The position numbers were made by a program, and so were the translations under genes. The notes beneath the pieces were generated by a model. That model was not told the DNA's origin and did no database searches. It saw only the letters and a program-made list of their open reading frames with translations. From Leptolyngbya sp. FACHB-321 (GTDB taxonomy: Bacteria; Cyanobacteriota; Cyanobacteriia; Leptolyngbyales; Leptolyngbyaceae), in the NCBI RefSeq assembly GCF_014695975.1, contig NZ_JACJPI010000071.1, positions 91,169 through 155,168 of the forward strand: DNA of 64,000 nucleotides, read 5' to 3'. Below, piece by piece: positions 17,218 through 27,127 of the stretch (positions are counted from its first letter, which is position 1; each line of letters starts with the position of its first letter).

Positions 17218-19401
17218 ATGCTGAAGCGACGAAAGATCCAGATATTGTTAGGTACTGCGGGGCTGGTTGCTTTGATTGTAGGAGCAACGGTTCCCGTTCT
17301 CAAGTGGCGTGGACAGCAAGAGCAGCCTTGGTCGATCGCAGGTTCGCCAGGGGGAGGCAACACTTCCAAAAAGCAAGTGACTGCATTCAAAGCGTTGCCA
17401 CCCGCCCAACGAACGAAAGCGCTAGAGGCGATCGTCAAAGACAAAGAATCGCCCGAACGCAGTCGTGCCCGCTATCTGTTGGCAGCGGAACTCATTGAGC
17501 AAGGGCAGGGCAAAAAAGCACTGGAGTCTTTAAAGGACTTAGAGGACAGCTATCCGCTTCTGGGAGCCTACGTGCTGAGGCAGCGTGCCCAGGCGTATGA
17601 GGCGATCGGCGATCGGGCTAACGTCCAGGCAACGCAACAGCAATTGGTTAAGGCTTACCCCAAAAGTCCCGTTACGGCAGAAGCGCTGGTAGCACTGGAG
17701 CGCGAAAATCCGCGCTATGGGGATCAGGCGATCGCTCAGTTCCCGTCTCATCCCAGCACGATCGCGCTGGTACAGCAACGGCTCAAGGAAAACCCAAAAC
17801 AGCCACAACTGTTGCTGTTGATTGCAAAACATGCGCTCTATGCCCAAAACTATCTGACTGTCTTGGATACTTTAACCAAGCAATACGCTGCGCAGCTTAA
17901 GCCTGAGGACTGGGAGGCGATCGCCTTTGGCTATTGGGAAAAACAGCTCTACGGCAAAGCTGGAGCCGCCTATACGCAGGCACCCTATACCCCACTCAAT
18001 GCTTATCGCATTGGACGCGGTTTTCAACTGGGCGAAAAAGGTGGTGCGATTCAGGCCTACCAGCGCGTGGTTCAGGATTTTCCCACTGCCGACGAGTCTG
18101 CTCTAGCCTTGCTCCGGCTTGCCAAACTATCAGACTCAGGACGGGCGATTGCCTACCTGGATCAGGTCGTGCAGCGGTTTCCAGCGAAAGCAGGCGAGGC
18201 ATTGCTTGAAAAAGCCAAACTGTTGGAGCAGCAAAATAGCCTCAAGTATGCCGTGCAGGTACGGCAGATTCTACTGACGCGCTATGCCAAATCGGATGCA
18301 GCGGCAGAACTGCGATGGAGCCTGGCTCAAGAGCGTGGGGCTGCCAATGATGCCCAATCGGCATATGTCTGGGCATCATCAGTCCTTTTACATAACCCTA
18401 CCAGCGAACAAGCGCCCGAAGCTGCTTATTGGAGCGGCAAATGGGCAGAACAGCTTGGTAAACAGCAAGAAGCTAAAGCGGCGTATCAACAGGCGTTGTC
18501 AAAGTATCCGCATTCATACTATGCATGGCGATCGGCATCCCGTTTAGGCTGGGAGGTTGGTGATTTTAACAGCGTGCGCCAAATCAACCCAGAGGTCGTT
18601 CGCCCTGCCGCTCGTCCAGATTTACCAGTCGGCTCAGCCACCCTCAAAGAACTGTTTCAGCTTGGGCAAGACCACGATGCCTGGAAGCTATGGCAGGTTG
18701 AGTTTAGCAACCCCAAACAGCCAACGGTCGCTGAACAGTTTACCGATGGCGTGATGCGGTTGGGAGTGGGCGACTATCTAGACGGCATTTTTATGGTTTC
18801 GTTCTTGAGCGAACGGGATAAGCCAGAAGAAAAATCTCAGTACCAGGCACTTAAACAGCAAGCATCTTACTGGCAGGCGCTCTACCCATTCCCTTTCTTA
18901 GAGCCGATCGAAACCTGGTCGCAAGAGCGGCAGCTTAACCCGCTATTAGTCACGGCACTAATCCGGCAAGAATCGCGCTTTATGCCCGGAATCCGCTCTG
19001 GTGTAGGCGCAACTGGGCTAATGCAAGTCATGCCCGATACGGGAGCCTGGATTGCCAAGCAAATCAAGTTGAAGGAGTACAAGCTCAATGATCCTGACGA
19101 CAACATTAAGCTAGGCACTTGGTATCTCGATTACACGCACCAGGAATACAGCGGCAATTCAATGCTGGCGATCGCCAGCTACAACGCTGGTCCCGGAGCT
19201 GTTGGTGGCTGGGTCGCAAAAGCAGGACAACAAGATCCTGATGTGTTTGTCGAGAACATTCCTTACAACGAGACCAAAGGCTACGTCAAATCGGTTTTTG
19301 AAAACTACTGGAATTATCTACGGCTGTACAACCCAGATGTCGCTCAGAAGGTCGCTCAAGTTTCAAAAGAGCAACCTGATGGCATTACACCTGAGTCGTA
19401 G
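17218..19401 (+). CDS. Soluble lytic murein transglycosylase with TPR repeats (Slt-like)
   Basis: The protein has 727 residues from the ATG at 17218, preceded by GGGAGG. A basic N-terminus and membrane helix (ILLGTAGLVALIVGATVPVL) anchor it. Residues 60-560 are TPR-like helical repeats, for example GQGKKALESLKDLEDSYPLL and KQQEAKAAYQQALSKYP. The C-terminus is an SLT lysozyme-like domain: catalytic Glu in ALIRQESRF (about residue 583), GATGLMQVMPDTG, and ASYNAGPGAVGGW. It should cleave glycan strands of peptidoglycan to 1,6-anhydro products in the periplasm. Length and layout resemble E. coli Slt70. Confidence 0.93.
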   Translation: MLKRRKIQILLGTAGLVALIVGATVPVLKWRGQQEQPWSIAGSPGGGNTSKKQVTAFKALPPAQRTKALEAIVKDKESPERSRARYLLAAELIEQGQGKKALESLKDLEDSYPLLGAYVLRQRAQAYEAIGDRANVQATQQQLVKAYPKSPVTAEALVALERENPRYGDQAIAQFPSHPSTIALVQQRLKENPKQPQLLLLIAKHALYAQNYLTVLDTLTKQYAAQLKPEDWEAIAFGYWEKQLYGKAGAAYTQAPYTPLNAYRIGRGFQLGEKGGAIQAYQRVVQDFPTADESALALLRLAKLSDSGRAIAYLDQVVQRFPAKAGEALLEKAKLLEQQNSLKYAVQVRQILLTRYAKSDAAAELRWSLAQERGAANDAQSAYVWASSVLLHNPTSEQAPEAAYWSGKWAEQLGKQQEAKAAYQQALSKYPHSYYAWRSASRLGWEVGDFNSVRQINPEVVRPAARPDLPVGSATLKELFQLGQDHDAWKLWQVEFSNPKQPTVAEQFTDGVMRLGVGDYLDGIFMVSFLSERDKPEEKSQYQALKQQASYWQALYPFPFLEPIETWSQERQLNPLLVTALIRQESRFMPGIRSGVGATGLMQVMPDTGAWIAKQIKLKEYKLNDPDDNIKLGTWYLDYTHQEYSGNSMLAIASYNAGPGAVGGWVAKAGQQDPDVFVENIPYNETKGYVKSVFENYWNYLRLYNPDVAQKVAQVSKEQPDGITPES

Positions 19402-19692
19402 AACGATCGCCTTGCATCTTAAGTGCATTAAGGCGTCCATAATGTTGACCCCTAGCATTACTCGTTTAGCAACGCTGCCCAAATGAGGCTTGTTTAGCCC
19501 TTCAATTTTGGCAATTCTATGCTTCAGAACCTACCAGAGCAATTTGAGCGTCTAGCTAAACGATCGCCTGGTTGTATTGCCGTTTGGACAAGAGCGAAAT
19601 GCCGCTAAACTGCCGGTGCAATCGACCTAGTAATGCTGAAGCCTGTAGCAGATCGATCGTGGGCTACTGAACAACCGTTAGCATCTTGCTTC

Positions 19693-20103
19693 ATGACCAG
19701 ACCACCTGATCGACAACGAGAGCATCAGGCAAATGAACGTACGTTCTTGGCTTGGCTTCGTACCTCTATTACCTTAATCGGGTTCGGACTTGCCATTGCT
19801 CGCTTTGGCTTATTTTTACGTCAGTTAAGAGTAGCTATTACTGACCAAGAGGTGCCTAGCAACCCTGTTTTTAATTCAGAGAACCTGGGTATCAGTTTGG
19901 TCATTTTTGGCATTGTGCTTATTGCTTTAGCTGCTTGGCGCTACAACCAGGTGCTGTGGCAGATTGAGCGAGGAGATTACCGACCGAATCGACTAATCAT
20001 TTGGGTCATTACTGGCATCACGATCGTGTTAGGAGCGTTGAGCATTCCTCTACTGTTGCAACAGGAGCCACCTCCATCCCCTTCAATGCCCAAAAAGCCC
20101 TAA
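19693..20103 (+). CDS. DUF202 / YidH-family membrane protein
   Basis: The protein has 136 residues from the ATG at 19693 (MTRPPDRQREHQ); an in-frame ATG at 19633 would add 20 residues that do not look conserved. The family signature HQANERTFLAWLRTSITLIG leads into the first of three membrane helices; the others are LGISLVIFGIVLIALAAW and LIIWVITGITIVLGALSIPL. A Pro-rich tail follows. DUF202 proteins are small inner-membrane proteins of unknown function. Confidence 0.88.
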   Translation: MTRPPDRQREHQANERTFLAWLRTSITLIGFGLAIARFGLFLRQLRVAITDQEVPSNPVFNSENLGISLVIFGIVLIALAAWRYNQVLWQIERGDYRPNRLIIWVITGITIVLGALSIPLLLQQEPPPSPSMPKKP

Positions 20104-20260
20104 CTGTAATGCTCATTATCCTTGATGCTGTCACCCTATCAGCTATAGACCGCCACAACCGCTACCATCAAAAACCCTCTGCTCTTTTTGTGTAATGGGC
20201 TGTGTACTATGATTAGGGGCAATCGCCACCAGATTTTTAGTTGCAGTAGGTATCTGAAGC

Positions 20261-22477
20261 ATGACCGCAGTTAGTCCTAATCCCCAGTCCGTTAGCACGC
20301 CCGCCTTCTGTGATGGCATTCAGTATTACAGCGATGCAGTGCCAGGTTTTGATGTCTATGGTGCTGTGCCAGCGATTGGAGAAGGTCAAACCGCGATCGC
20401 CGATCTTACTGATCCTGCTGCTGCGTATCAAACGCTTTTGTATGCTGATGCCTTGCGCTATCTAATCTTACAGGTGACAGCCAGTAAGGCTTCTGGGCAC
20501 CCCGGCGGCTTTGCCAGTCAGGCAGAAGCGTATGCCGCACTAGTCATGTTGGGCTACAAAAATATCATTACTGAGGTCGGGCACCATGCACCTGGCTTCT
20601 ACAGCGCTATGTTCCTGGATCGATCACTGGAAGACATGGGCATCACCACCGTGCAGCAGTTGCGCGATCGTTTCCGCGAGCAGCACGGCTTGCTGGGTCA
20701 TCTCTCTGGCTTTATCCCTGGCATTCTTGCACCTGCCGGACCTTTAGGGCAAGGGCAACACTTTGCGATGGCAGCAGCACTCTTGCACCCTGACAAGCTC
20801 TTTCCTTTCACAGTCGGTGATGGCGGCTTGGGCGAACCCTACATTGTGAGCGCGATGGCTCATTTCCACACAGCTTACCCCACTGCAACAAACTTTCTAC
20901 CCGTGCTGGTCTGGAACGGCTACTCCCAGGAACACCACAGCATGGTGTCACTAAAAACGAATGAGCAGATGGAGTCATACTGGCGCGGCAACGGCTTTGA
21001 GCAAGTGGTACTTATTGATGCCAAAGACTTTGATGACCAAAACCAGCCCGGAGCCTACGTTGATAGCACTATCTTCGCCCCCGAGCAGCGCCTCGCATTC
21101 GGCAAAGCGGTGCTGGCAAAAATGGATGAAGCGGCTCGCTCTGCCCTTGGTGGTAAGCTAACCGTCCTGATTATTAAGCAGCTTAAAGGTGCAGGTGTGC
21201 ATGCACGTGGCGCAAAATCTCACAACCTTTATGCCCAGCACACGTTAGAAAATCCTGACATTGTAGCGGCATTGAAAGCTCGTGCGCTTTCGCCTAATGC
21301 CTGGGCACTAGTACGCACCAACTGTGAGCGGGCAGGTGGCGGTCCTGCTAGCAAAACGGTGGTAACAGAATTTGAGCGATCGCTCCCCTCGCTTGGTCAA
21401 CTGCCCCTAGAAGAATTTACGGTTGGTGGCGAGCCAAAGGTTTCCACCACTGCAATGGGTAAGCTAGTTGCAGCAGTTGGGCAAGCCGATGCTGCCTATG
21501 TAGTAACTAATGCTGATGGCAACGAGGCATCAGGTATTGCCAACATTAATCAGGCGCTCAAAATCATTCATCCAACTGAAGATCCACTGTATTATCAGGC
21601 TCCGGGTGGACAGGTCTATGAACCGTTGAGCGAAGATGCTTGTGCAGGGCTGGCAGCCGGATTAGCGTTAATGGGATCGCGATCGCTCTGGTGTTCGTAT
21701 GAATCGTTCGCGATCAACGGTTTACCTATCTGGCAAACGGTGACGCAGGCAATGGCAGAACTTCGTCGTCCTACGCCTGCTACGGTGACGCTTTTTACGG
21801 CAGGGGCACTAGAGCAAGGACGTAACGGTTGGACGCATCAACGCCCCGAAATTGAAGCCTACTTCGCTGCCATGATGCGCAACGGCAACGTTTTCCCGCT
21901 CTTTCCGCCCGATGCTAACAGCATTCAGGTCTGCTACGACTGGGCGCTGACTCAAAAAAATAAAGGGGTAGTGATTACAGCTAGTAAGTCGCCCTTACCC
22001 GTTCGGACGACGTTTGACCAGACGCAGCAGGCGATCGCTAATGGTGCCATCACCCTGCACGAAACTAGCGGCAGTACAACCGTTGTGTTTGCCGTCATCG
22101 GCGATATGCCCCTGATCCCCGTCTTTGAAGCAGCTACCCAGTTAACCGCAGAGGGCATAGGTGTCCGCATCGTCTCAGTGATTAATCCACGTCGCCTTTA
22201 CCGCGCATCCGATGTGGGCTGGGATCTGTGTTCCGAACCCGATAGTGCCTTTCTTAACGATGCTGAGTTTGAGTCGCTGTTTGGTGGTGATGTCCTAATT
22301 GGTGTGACGGGTGGTGCCAGCGGCATGCTAGAACCAATCATGCTAAGAAGTTTGGCGAAGCGCGATACCTTTGCCTGGAAGCGCGGTGAAACAACGGCTA
22401 GCCCCACTGCTTTGATGGCAGTTAATGGCATTACAGCCGATGCTCTGGCAAACCGGGCGATCGCCTTGTCCCTCTAA
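20261..22477 (+). CDS. Divergent phosphoketolase/transketolase-like TPP enzyme
   Basis: The protein has 738 residues. A transketolase-type cofactor motif is visible: GDGGLGEP near residue 186, followed about 30 residues on by PVLVWNGYSQEHHS. Phosphoketolase-like features are KASGHPGGFASQAEAY, EVGHHAPGFY, HLSGFIPGILAPAGPLGQG, LWCSYESFAI (about 478), GRNGWTHQRPEIEAYF and LFPPDANSIQVCYDW (about 548). Canonical phosphoketolases are about 790-820 residues and begin differently, so this is a separate subfamily. The expected reaction would be phosphorolytic cleavage of a ketose phosphate to acetyl phosphate, but the substrate is not established. It stands alone between a DUF202 gene and a small secreted protein. 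Confidence 0.8.
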   Translation: MTAVSPNPQSVSTPAFCDGIQYYSDAVPGFDVYGAVPAIGEGQTAIADLTDPAAAYQTLLYADALRYLILQVTASKASGHPGGFASQAEAYAALVMLGYKNIITEVGHHAPGFYSAMFLDRSLEDMGITTVQQLRDRFREQHGLLGHLSGFIPGILAPAGPLGQGQHFAMAAALLHPDKLFPFTVGDGGLGEPYIVSAMAHFHTAYPTATNFLPVLVWNGYSQEHHSMVSLKTNEQMESYWRGNGFEQVVLIDAKDFDDQNQPGAYVDSTIFAPEQRLAFGKAVLAKMDEAARSALGGKLTVLIIKQLKGAGVHARGAKSHNLYAQHTLENPDIVAALKARALSPNAWALVRTNCERAGGGPASKTVVTEFERSLPSLGQLPLEEFTVGGEPKVSTTAMGKLVAAVGQADAAYVVTNADGNEASGIANINQALKIIHPTEDPLYYQAPGGQVYEPLSEDACAGLAAGLALMGSRSLWCSYESFAINGLPIWQTVTQAMAELRRPTPATVTLFTAGALEQGRNGWTHQRPEIEAYFAAMMRNGNVFPLFPPDANSIQVCYDWALTQKNKGVVITASKSPLPVRTTFDQTQQAIANGAITLHETSGSTTVVFAVIGDMPLIPVFEAATQLTAEGIGVRIVSVINPRRLYRASDVGWDLCSEPDSAFLNDAEFESLFGGDVLIGVTGGASGMLEPIMLRSLAKRDTFAWKRGETTASPTALMAVNGITADALANRAIALSL

Positions 22478-22739
22478 GGAGTATTCCAGCAGTAGCTGCC
22501 CACCCTACCACCTCTAACGCGAAAGCAAAATTTGCTTTTAAGAAATTGTGGTATTTAAAAGTACACAAGTTGTGTTAACGTTCATGAGGCTTGACTAGCG
22601 GATTGATGGATCACTTAAGCTCTAGTTGGGAACTATAGTTGAGAAGTCCGTTAGTTGTGTCAGACGATCAGCATACGATTTGTGCGTCGATCGCCTGAGA
22701 TAAACCCATCACTAAAAAATCACTGAGGAGAATCTTGCT

Positions 22740-23138
22740 ATGTTGAAAAAGCTTGCTGTCGCAGCCATTGTTACACTTTCAGTCGGTCATGCTGTCGCAG
22801 CATCAGCAGCCCCACTAGCGGTAACGACTTCGCCTGATGAAGAAACCATTGTGGGTGGTCGCTCGGTCGATCTACCGACTCCACCTGTAGCGCCTATCTA
22901 CTTCACATTGCCAATTGAACTGTCGATCGTGAAAAATGCAGAAATTTCTACCAACACTCCCATTACTGACAAACTGGGCAGTGATTATGCCGCTTGGGGT
23001 GCAGCGATCAGAGAATGTTCCCTGCAAAAACCAACCTTCGTCAGAACGGTTGGAGAAGAACAGTATCCTTTCGTCGTTGGTGGCACCGAAGGCACAATCA
23101 AGCTTAATGCCAACGATAAGCCTGTTTGCAGCATCTAA
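22740..23138 (+). CDS. Small secreted protein, function unknown
   Basis: The protein has 132 residues. The ATG at 22740 follows GAGGAGAATCTTGCT, a strong ribosome site. A signal peptide (KLAVAAIVTLSVGHAVAASA) is followed by a mature part of about 105 residues with VDLPTPPVAPIYFTLPI, two cysteines (ECSLQ and the near-terminal PVCSI) that could form a disulfide, and YPFVVGGTEGTIKLNAND. No family was recognised. Confidence 0.75.
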   Translation: MLKKLAVAAIVTLSVGHAVAASAAPLAVTTSPDEETIVGGRSVDLPTPPVAPIYFTLPIELSIVKNAEISTNTPITDKLGSDYAAWGAAIRECSLQKPTFVRTVGEEQYPFVVGGTEGTIKLNANDKPVCSI

Positions 23139-23692
23139 TACCCATACCCTCTGATTAACTCAGGCAAGCGTAGTGAAGCCCAACGTCGTGAACTCAAGTT
23201 GTTTCGGTTAGCTTTACTACGCTTTCGATTAGCTACCTAGCCTTCACCTTGCTAAGCTACTCGTTCTACAGCAATAACTTTATTTAAAATTTATTAATAG
23301 CGGTTATCCCGGTGACGCTCGCTCCACTGCTCTAAATGTCTAAATAGTTGAGGCTTGCCATAGCAGTTGAAGAGAGAGTTAGGACAGATTAGGGTTTCCA
23401 GTTCTGCTTCTAGTAAAGGTTCTACTTAGTCCTTTAGCCTTTTGCTATACCACTGAGAGAACAGCTATGCTTCACATCTACTTAGCGCTTGTCTGCTAGC
23501 TTGGCATCTGCTCTAGTTAATCTTTACCATTGCAATGGCGTTTAATGAAGATTGCCTCAAGCGCTTGAGCCTTCATTAAGCAACGCGTTATAACGCTTAC
23601 AGTTGGCAAAACTTGCAGTGAAAATTGGTTTAGACTTCTCGTGGGTTACTCTGAGCCTTTAGATTAAAAGGAAGTGTTGTGAGGAAATTCCA
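23139..23692. other. Intergenic stretch upstream of the rfb cluster
   Basis: This 554-bp stretch without a gene holds an inverted repeat at 23166-23224 and AT-rich DNA (23275-23300). The rfb promoter is presumably in the right half, but I cannot identify it. Confidence 0.4.
23166..23224. repeat. Inverted repeat containing a GCGTAGTGAAGCCCAACG-type sequence
   Basis: AAGCGTAGT (23166-23174) and ACTACGCTT (23216-23224) are perfect 9-bp arms around 41 bp that include GAAGCCCAACGTCG. Similar palindromic intergenic sequences are frequent in cyanobacterial genomes. It begins 28 bp past a stop codon, so it may also end that transcript. Confidence 0.6.
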
Positions 23693-24238
23693 ATGAACGT
23701 CTTGCCTACTGAAATTCCTGATGTCTTGATTTTTGAACCTCGCGTTTTTGAAGACGATCGCGGCTTCTTTTTTGAAAGCTTCAACGAACAGGTTTTTACA
23801 GACAAGACGGGAGTAGCTGCTCAGTTCGTCCAGGATAATCACTCCCGCTCCTGCCAAAACGTCTTGCGTGGACTGCATTATCAAATTCAGCAGCCCCAAG
23901 GCAAACTAGTGCGAGCGATCACAGGCACCATATTGGACGTAGCCGTTGATATTCGTCGGCAATCTCCCACCTTTGGGCAATGGGTAAGTTGCTACCTCAG
24001 TGCAGAAAACAAGCGAATGCTTTGGGTACCTGCTGGGTTTGCTCATGGTTTTGCAGTCATCTCAGAAGTTGCTGAAGTTCTATACAAAGCAACCGATTAC
24101 TATGCGCCGCAGTTTGAGCGGTGCCTTCTCTGGAATGATCCCGATTTGGCGATCGATTGGACTTTAAAGGCAGAGCCGCTTTTATCAGCAAAAGATCAAG
24201 CTGGGAAGCCACTCAAGTTAGCTGAAGTTTACCCGTGA
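23693..24238 (+). CDS. rfbC: dTDP-4-dehydrorhamnose 3,5-epimerase
   Basis: The protein has 181 residues, normal length. This is the third step of dTDP-L-rhamnose synthesis, epimerising C3 and C5 of the 4-keto sugar in the cytosol. Cupin-fold motifs: FEPRVFEDDRGFFFESFNEQ, DNHSRSCQNVLRGLHYQ with the catalytic histidine, GKLVRAITGTILDVAVDIR, WVPAGFAHGFAVISEVAEV and WNDPDLAIDW. The start is ATG at 23693 with GAGGAA. It is the first gene of the rfbC-rfbA-GT-rfbB run, with rfbA 28 bp downstream. Confidence 0.97.
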   Translation: MNVLPTEIPDVLIFEPRVFEDDRGFFFESFNEQVFTDKTGVAAQFVQDNHSRSCQNVLRGLHYQIQQPQGKLVRAITGTILDVAVDIRRQSPTFGQWVSCYLSAENKRMLWVPAGFAHGFAVISEVAEVLYKATDYYAPQFERCLLWNDPDLAIDWTLKAEPLLSAKDQAGKPLKLAEVYP

Positions 24239-24266
24239 CACAACCCTTCTCGAAGAGACTCGTTTT

Positions 24267-25340
24267 ATGAAAGCAATCATTCTCAGTGGTGGCAAAGGCA
24301 CGCGACTACGACCGCTGACATACACTGGTGCCAAACAACTGGTGCCAGTCGCTAACAAACCGATTCTTTGGTACGGCATTGAGGCTATTGCGGCAACGGG
24401 TATTACAGACATTGGCATTATTATCAGCCCAGAAACAGGCGCAGAAGTTAAAGCAAAAACGGGCGATGGCGATCGCTTTGGTGCCAACATCACTTATATT
24501 TTGCAAGAGTCCCCTGCGGGTTTGGCTCACGCCGTGAAGATTGCACGCCCCTTTCTTGGCGACTCACCCTTCGTGATGTATTTGGGCGATAACTTGATTC
24601 AGAACGAACTCGGTGAATTCTTGAATCACTTTAAGACAGAACAGATGGACTCCCTCATTCTGCTGCGTCCTGTAGCCAATCCCAGTGCTTTTGGTGTTGC
24701 ACAGGTCGATGATCAAGGACGGGTTGTTCAGTTAGTAGAAAAGCCCAAAGTACCAGCGTCAAATCTAGCGTTGGTTGGTATCTATTTCTTCGCAAATACG
24801 ATTCATGCGTCGATCGATCGCATCCAGCCATCAGCTAGAGGTGAACTTGAAATTACTGATGCGATTCAAGATCTGATCAACCAGCAAAAACACATCGAAG
24901 CCCGCCAAATTGAAGGCTGGTGGCTTGATACTGGCAAAAAAGATGACCTGCTCGAAGCCAATCAGATCATTCTGGATACCTGCCTTAAAACAGAAATCAG
25001 TGGTGAACTGGATGCTAAGAGCCAAACCTTTGGACGGGTACAAATCGGTACGGGTTCTAAGCTCATTAACTGCACTGTGCGCGGTCCAGTAGTCATCGGC
25101 AATGATTGTCACTTGGAAAATTGTTTTATTGGTCCCTACAGTAGTATTGCTGACCAAGTCACGCTGGTTGATGTAGACCTAGAGCACAGCGTTATTCTCA
25201 AAGGCGCACAGGTTATTGGCATTCATCAGCGCATCGTAGACAGCGTAATTGGGCAGCGAGCTCACCTTAAAACGGCGCCCCAGCGACCTAAAGCGCTTCG
25301 GTTCATGATTGGGGATGATAGTCAAATTGAGCTTGCCTAG
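24267..25340 (+). CDS. rfbA: Glucose-1-phosphate thymidylyltransferase, long form
   Basis: The protein has 357 residues. It makes dTDP-glucose from glucose-1-phosphate and dTTP. Motifs: the nucleotidyltransferase start MKAIILSGGKGTRLRPLT, PVANKPILWYGIEAI, VMYLGDNLIQ, LVEKPKVPASNLALVGIYFF and EGWWLDTGKKDDLLEANQII. The extra C-terminal part (about 245-340) has left-handed beta-helix hexapeptides (FGRVQIGTGSKLINCTVRGP), marking the long RmlA form rather than the 290-residue enterobacterial type. It acts between rfbC and the embedded glycosyltransferase. Confidence 0.95.
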   Translation: MKAIILSGGKGTRLRPLTYTGAKQLVPVANKPILWYGIEAIAATGITDIGIIISPETGAEVKAKTGDGDRFGANITYILQESPAGLAHAVKIARPFLGDSPFVMYLGDNLIQNELGEFLNHFKTEQMDSLILLRPVANPSAFGVAQVDDQGRVVQLVEKPKVPASNLALVGIYFFANTIHASIDRIQPSARGELEITDAIQDLINQQKHIEARQIEGWWLDTGKKDDLLEANQIILDTCLKTEISGELDAKSQTFGRVQIGTGSKLINCTVRGPVVIGNDCHLENCFIGPYSSIADQVTLVDVDLEHSVILKGAQVIGIHQRIVDSVIGQRAHLKTAPQRPKALRFMIGDDSQIELA

Positions 25341-25591
25341 CGGTTGCTTCGTCTAAGATGGGCCTGGAACCTTCCGAGCCACTTAGAGAATAGCTGGTGA
25401 GTGAGCTTCATTCTCCTATAAATGGATGCAGGGGGAGCTGAATAAAGGATTCAAGCAAAAATGTCGATAATATAAAATTTTCTCAGCGAGCAATAAGCAA
25501 GAAACAATGAGAAGAAGTTCTCAACAAGCATCAGCAGTGCCTTGGTTCTTTGCAAGTCTATGAGTGTCCAACCAGCGTTGAAGCGTTTGAT

Positions 25592-27031
25592 ATGACCAGC
25601 AATGAACCCCGCGTCCTAATTGTGGCAGAACACGCCTCAGCAAATTTCGGTGGTGAGGCAACGCTGCCTTTTCACTACTTTCGTATCTTGCGTCAACGTC
25701 AGATCGAAGTTTGGATGGTTGTGCATGATCGCACTCGTGATGAACTAAAGCAATTACTGGGAGCCGATTTCGATCGCATTCACTTCATCACTGATACATC
25801 TTTGCATCGATTTTTGGATTGGCTCTGTCAATTCTTGCCGCATCGGTTGGCTTACTTTACGCTTGGGTTTGTGGTGCGCTTGATGACTCAGGCTGCTCAA
25901 CGCTGTCTTGCAAAGCAGCTGGTGCAGCGCCATCAAATTACGGTTGTGCATCAGCCGATACCGGTCTCACCCAAAGAACCGTCTTTAATTTTTGCTGTGG
26001 ACGCGCCGGTGCTCATTGGTCCCATGAACGGTGGGATGAACTATCCGCCTGCCTTTCAAAAGATGCAAAGCCGCTTTGTTCATGTGTCATTGGCAGCAGG
26101 TAGGCTCCTTTCTAAGTGGCTAAATTGGCTGATTCCAGGCAAGCGCCAAGCCGCAATGCTATTAGTTGCCAATGCCCGCACACGCGCCGCGTTGCCGAAG
26201 GGTGTATGTAGCAATATTGTTGAATTGTGTGAAAATGGCGTTGATTTATCGGTGTGGCAACAAAAGCCTGAAAGCGTTACTGCGGAAGCGGTGCAGCCCA
26301 TAGCTATGACCACAGCTCTAGCCGTAACGCAGGCGACTAAGTTCGTGTTTGTCGGGCGTTTGCTGGATTGGAAGGCAGTTGATTTACTGCTGCTTGCCTT
26401 TGAGCGTGTCGCTAAACAGATGCCTGTTGTACTAGAAATTATTGGCGATGGACCCGAAGGTCTTGCCTTGAAGCAGCAGGCAGTGGCATTAGGATTACGG
26501 TCGTTGGATGAGCCTCAAGCAATGGATCAAAGACAAGTGGGAAACGAGCTTCAGGCAGTAGAACACGCTGTAAACATGCATCCTGACAGCGCTGTGCATT
26601 TTCTGGGCTGGCTATCTCAAGCTGACTGTGCTCAACGGCTGTGCCAGTCGGATGTGATGGTACTGCCAAGCTTATTGGAGTGCGGTGGAGCCGCCGTTCT
26701 AGAGTCAATGTCAATTGGTCTTCCGGTCATTGCTACCAACTGGGGTGGACCAACTGACTATCTTGATGAATCGTGTGGCATTTTAGTTGAGCCTCAATCG
26801 CGTGAATCATTTATTGACGGTTTAGCCGCCGCTATGCTCCGTTTAGCATCATCCCCGTCCCTACGGCGATCGATGGGTGAAGCAGGTCGCCAGCGTGTAT
26901 TAAGCCATTTTGATTGGGAAGTAAAAGTGGATACTATCCTCAAACTTTATCGGGAGGTAATGCCCATGCCATTACTAAAACAGCCAGTGATAAGCCAAAA
27001 AACTGCTGGTCAGGCGGTTCATTCACCATAA
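25592..27031 (+). CDS. Glycosyltransferase family 4 within the dTDP-sugar cluster
   Basis: The protein has 479 residues from the ATG at 25592; an in-frame TTG at 25550 is less likely. GT-B fold, GT4 type: N-terminal PRVLIVAEHASANFGGEATL, the linker KFVFVGRLLDWKAVDLLLLA, EIIGDGPEG, VHFLGWLSQADCAQRLCQSD and the donor-binding LPSLLECGGAAVLESMSIGL with PVIATNWGGPTDYLD. Between the EIIGDGPEG strand and HFLGWL there is an extra stretch of roughly 25-30 residues (RSLDEPQAMDQRQVGN and following) that most GT4 enzymes lack. Placed between rfbA and rfbB, it may transfer a dTDP-derived sugar such as rhamnose; this is inference. Confidence 0.9.
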   Translation: MTSNEPRVLIVAEHASANFGGEATLPFHYFRILRQRQIEVWMVVHDRTRDELKQLLGADFDRIHFITDTSLHRFLDWLCQFLPHRLAYFTLGFVVRLMTQAAQRCLAKQLVQRHQITVVHQPIPVSPKEPSLIFAVDAPVLIGPMNGGMNYPPAFQKMQSRFVHVSLAAGRLLSKWLNWLIPGKRQAAMLLVANARTRAALPKGVCSNIVELCENGVDLSVWQQKPESVTAEAVQPIAMTTALAVTQATKFVFVGRLLDWKAVDLLLLAFERVAKQMPVVLEIIGDGPEGLALKQQAVALGLRSLDEPQAMDQRQVGNELQAVEHAVNMHPDSAVHFLGWLSQADCAQRLCQSDVMVLPSLLECGGAAVLESMSIGLPVIATNWGGPTDYLDESCGILVEPQSRESFIDGLAAAMLRLASSPSLRRSMGEAGRQRVLSHFDWEVKVDTILKLYREVMPMPLLKQPVISQKTAGQAVHSP

Positions 27032-27127
27032 TTTTTAAACCTTAATGGTAAAGTAACAGTTTTTTATAATACCGAACGAACATTTCTTTCCTAATCTGGC
27101 TTGATCTTGACACAAAGACTCGAAATT

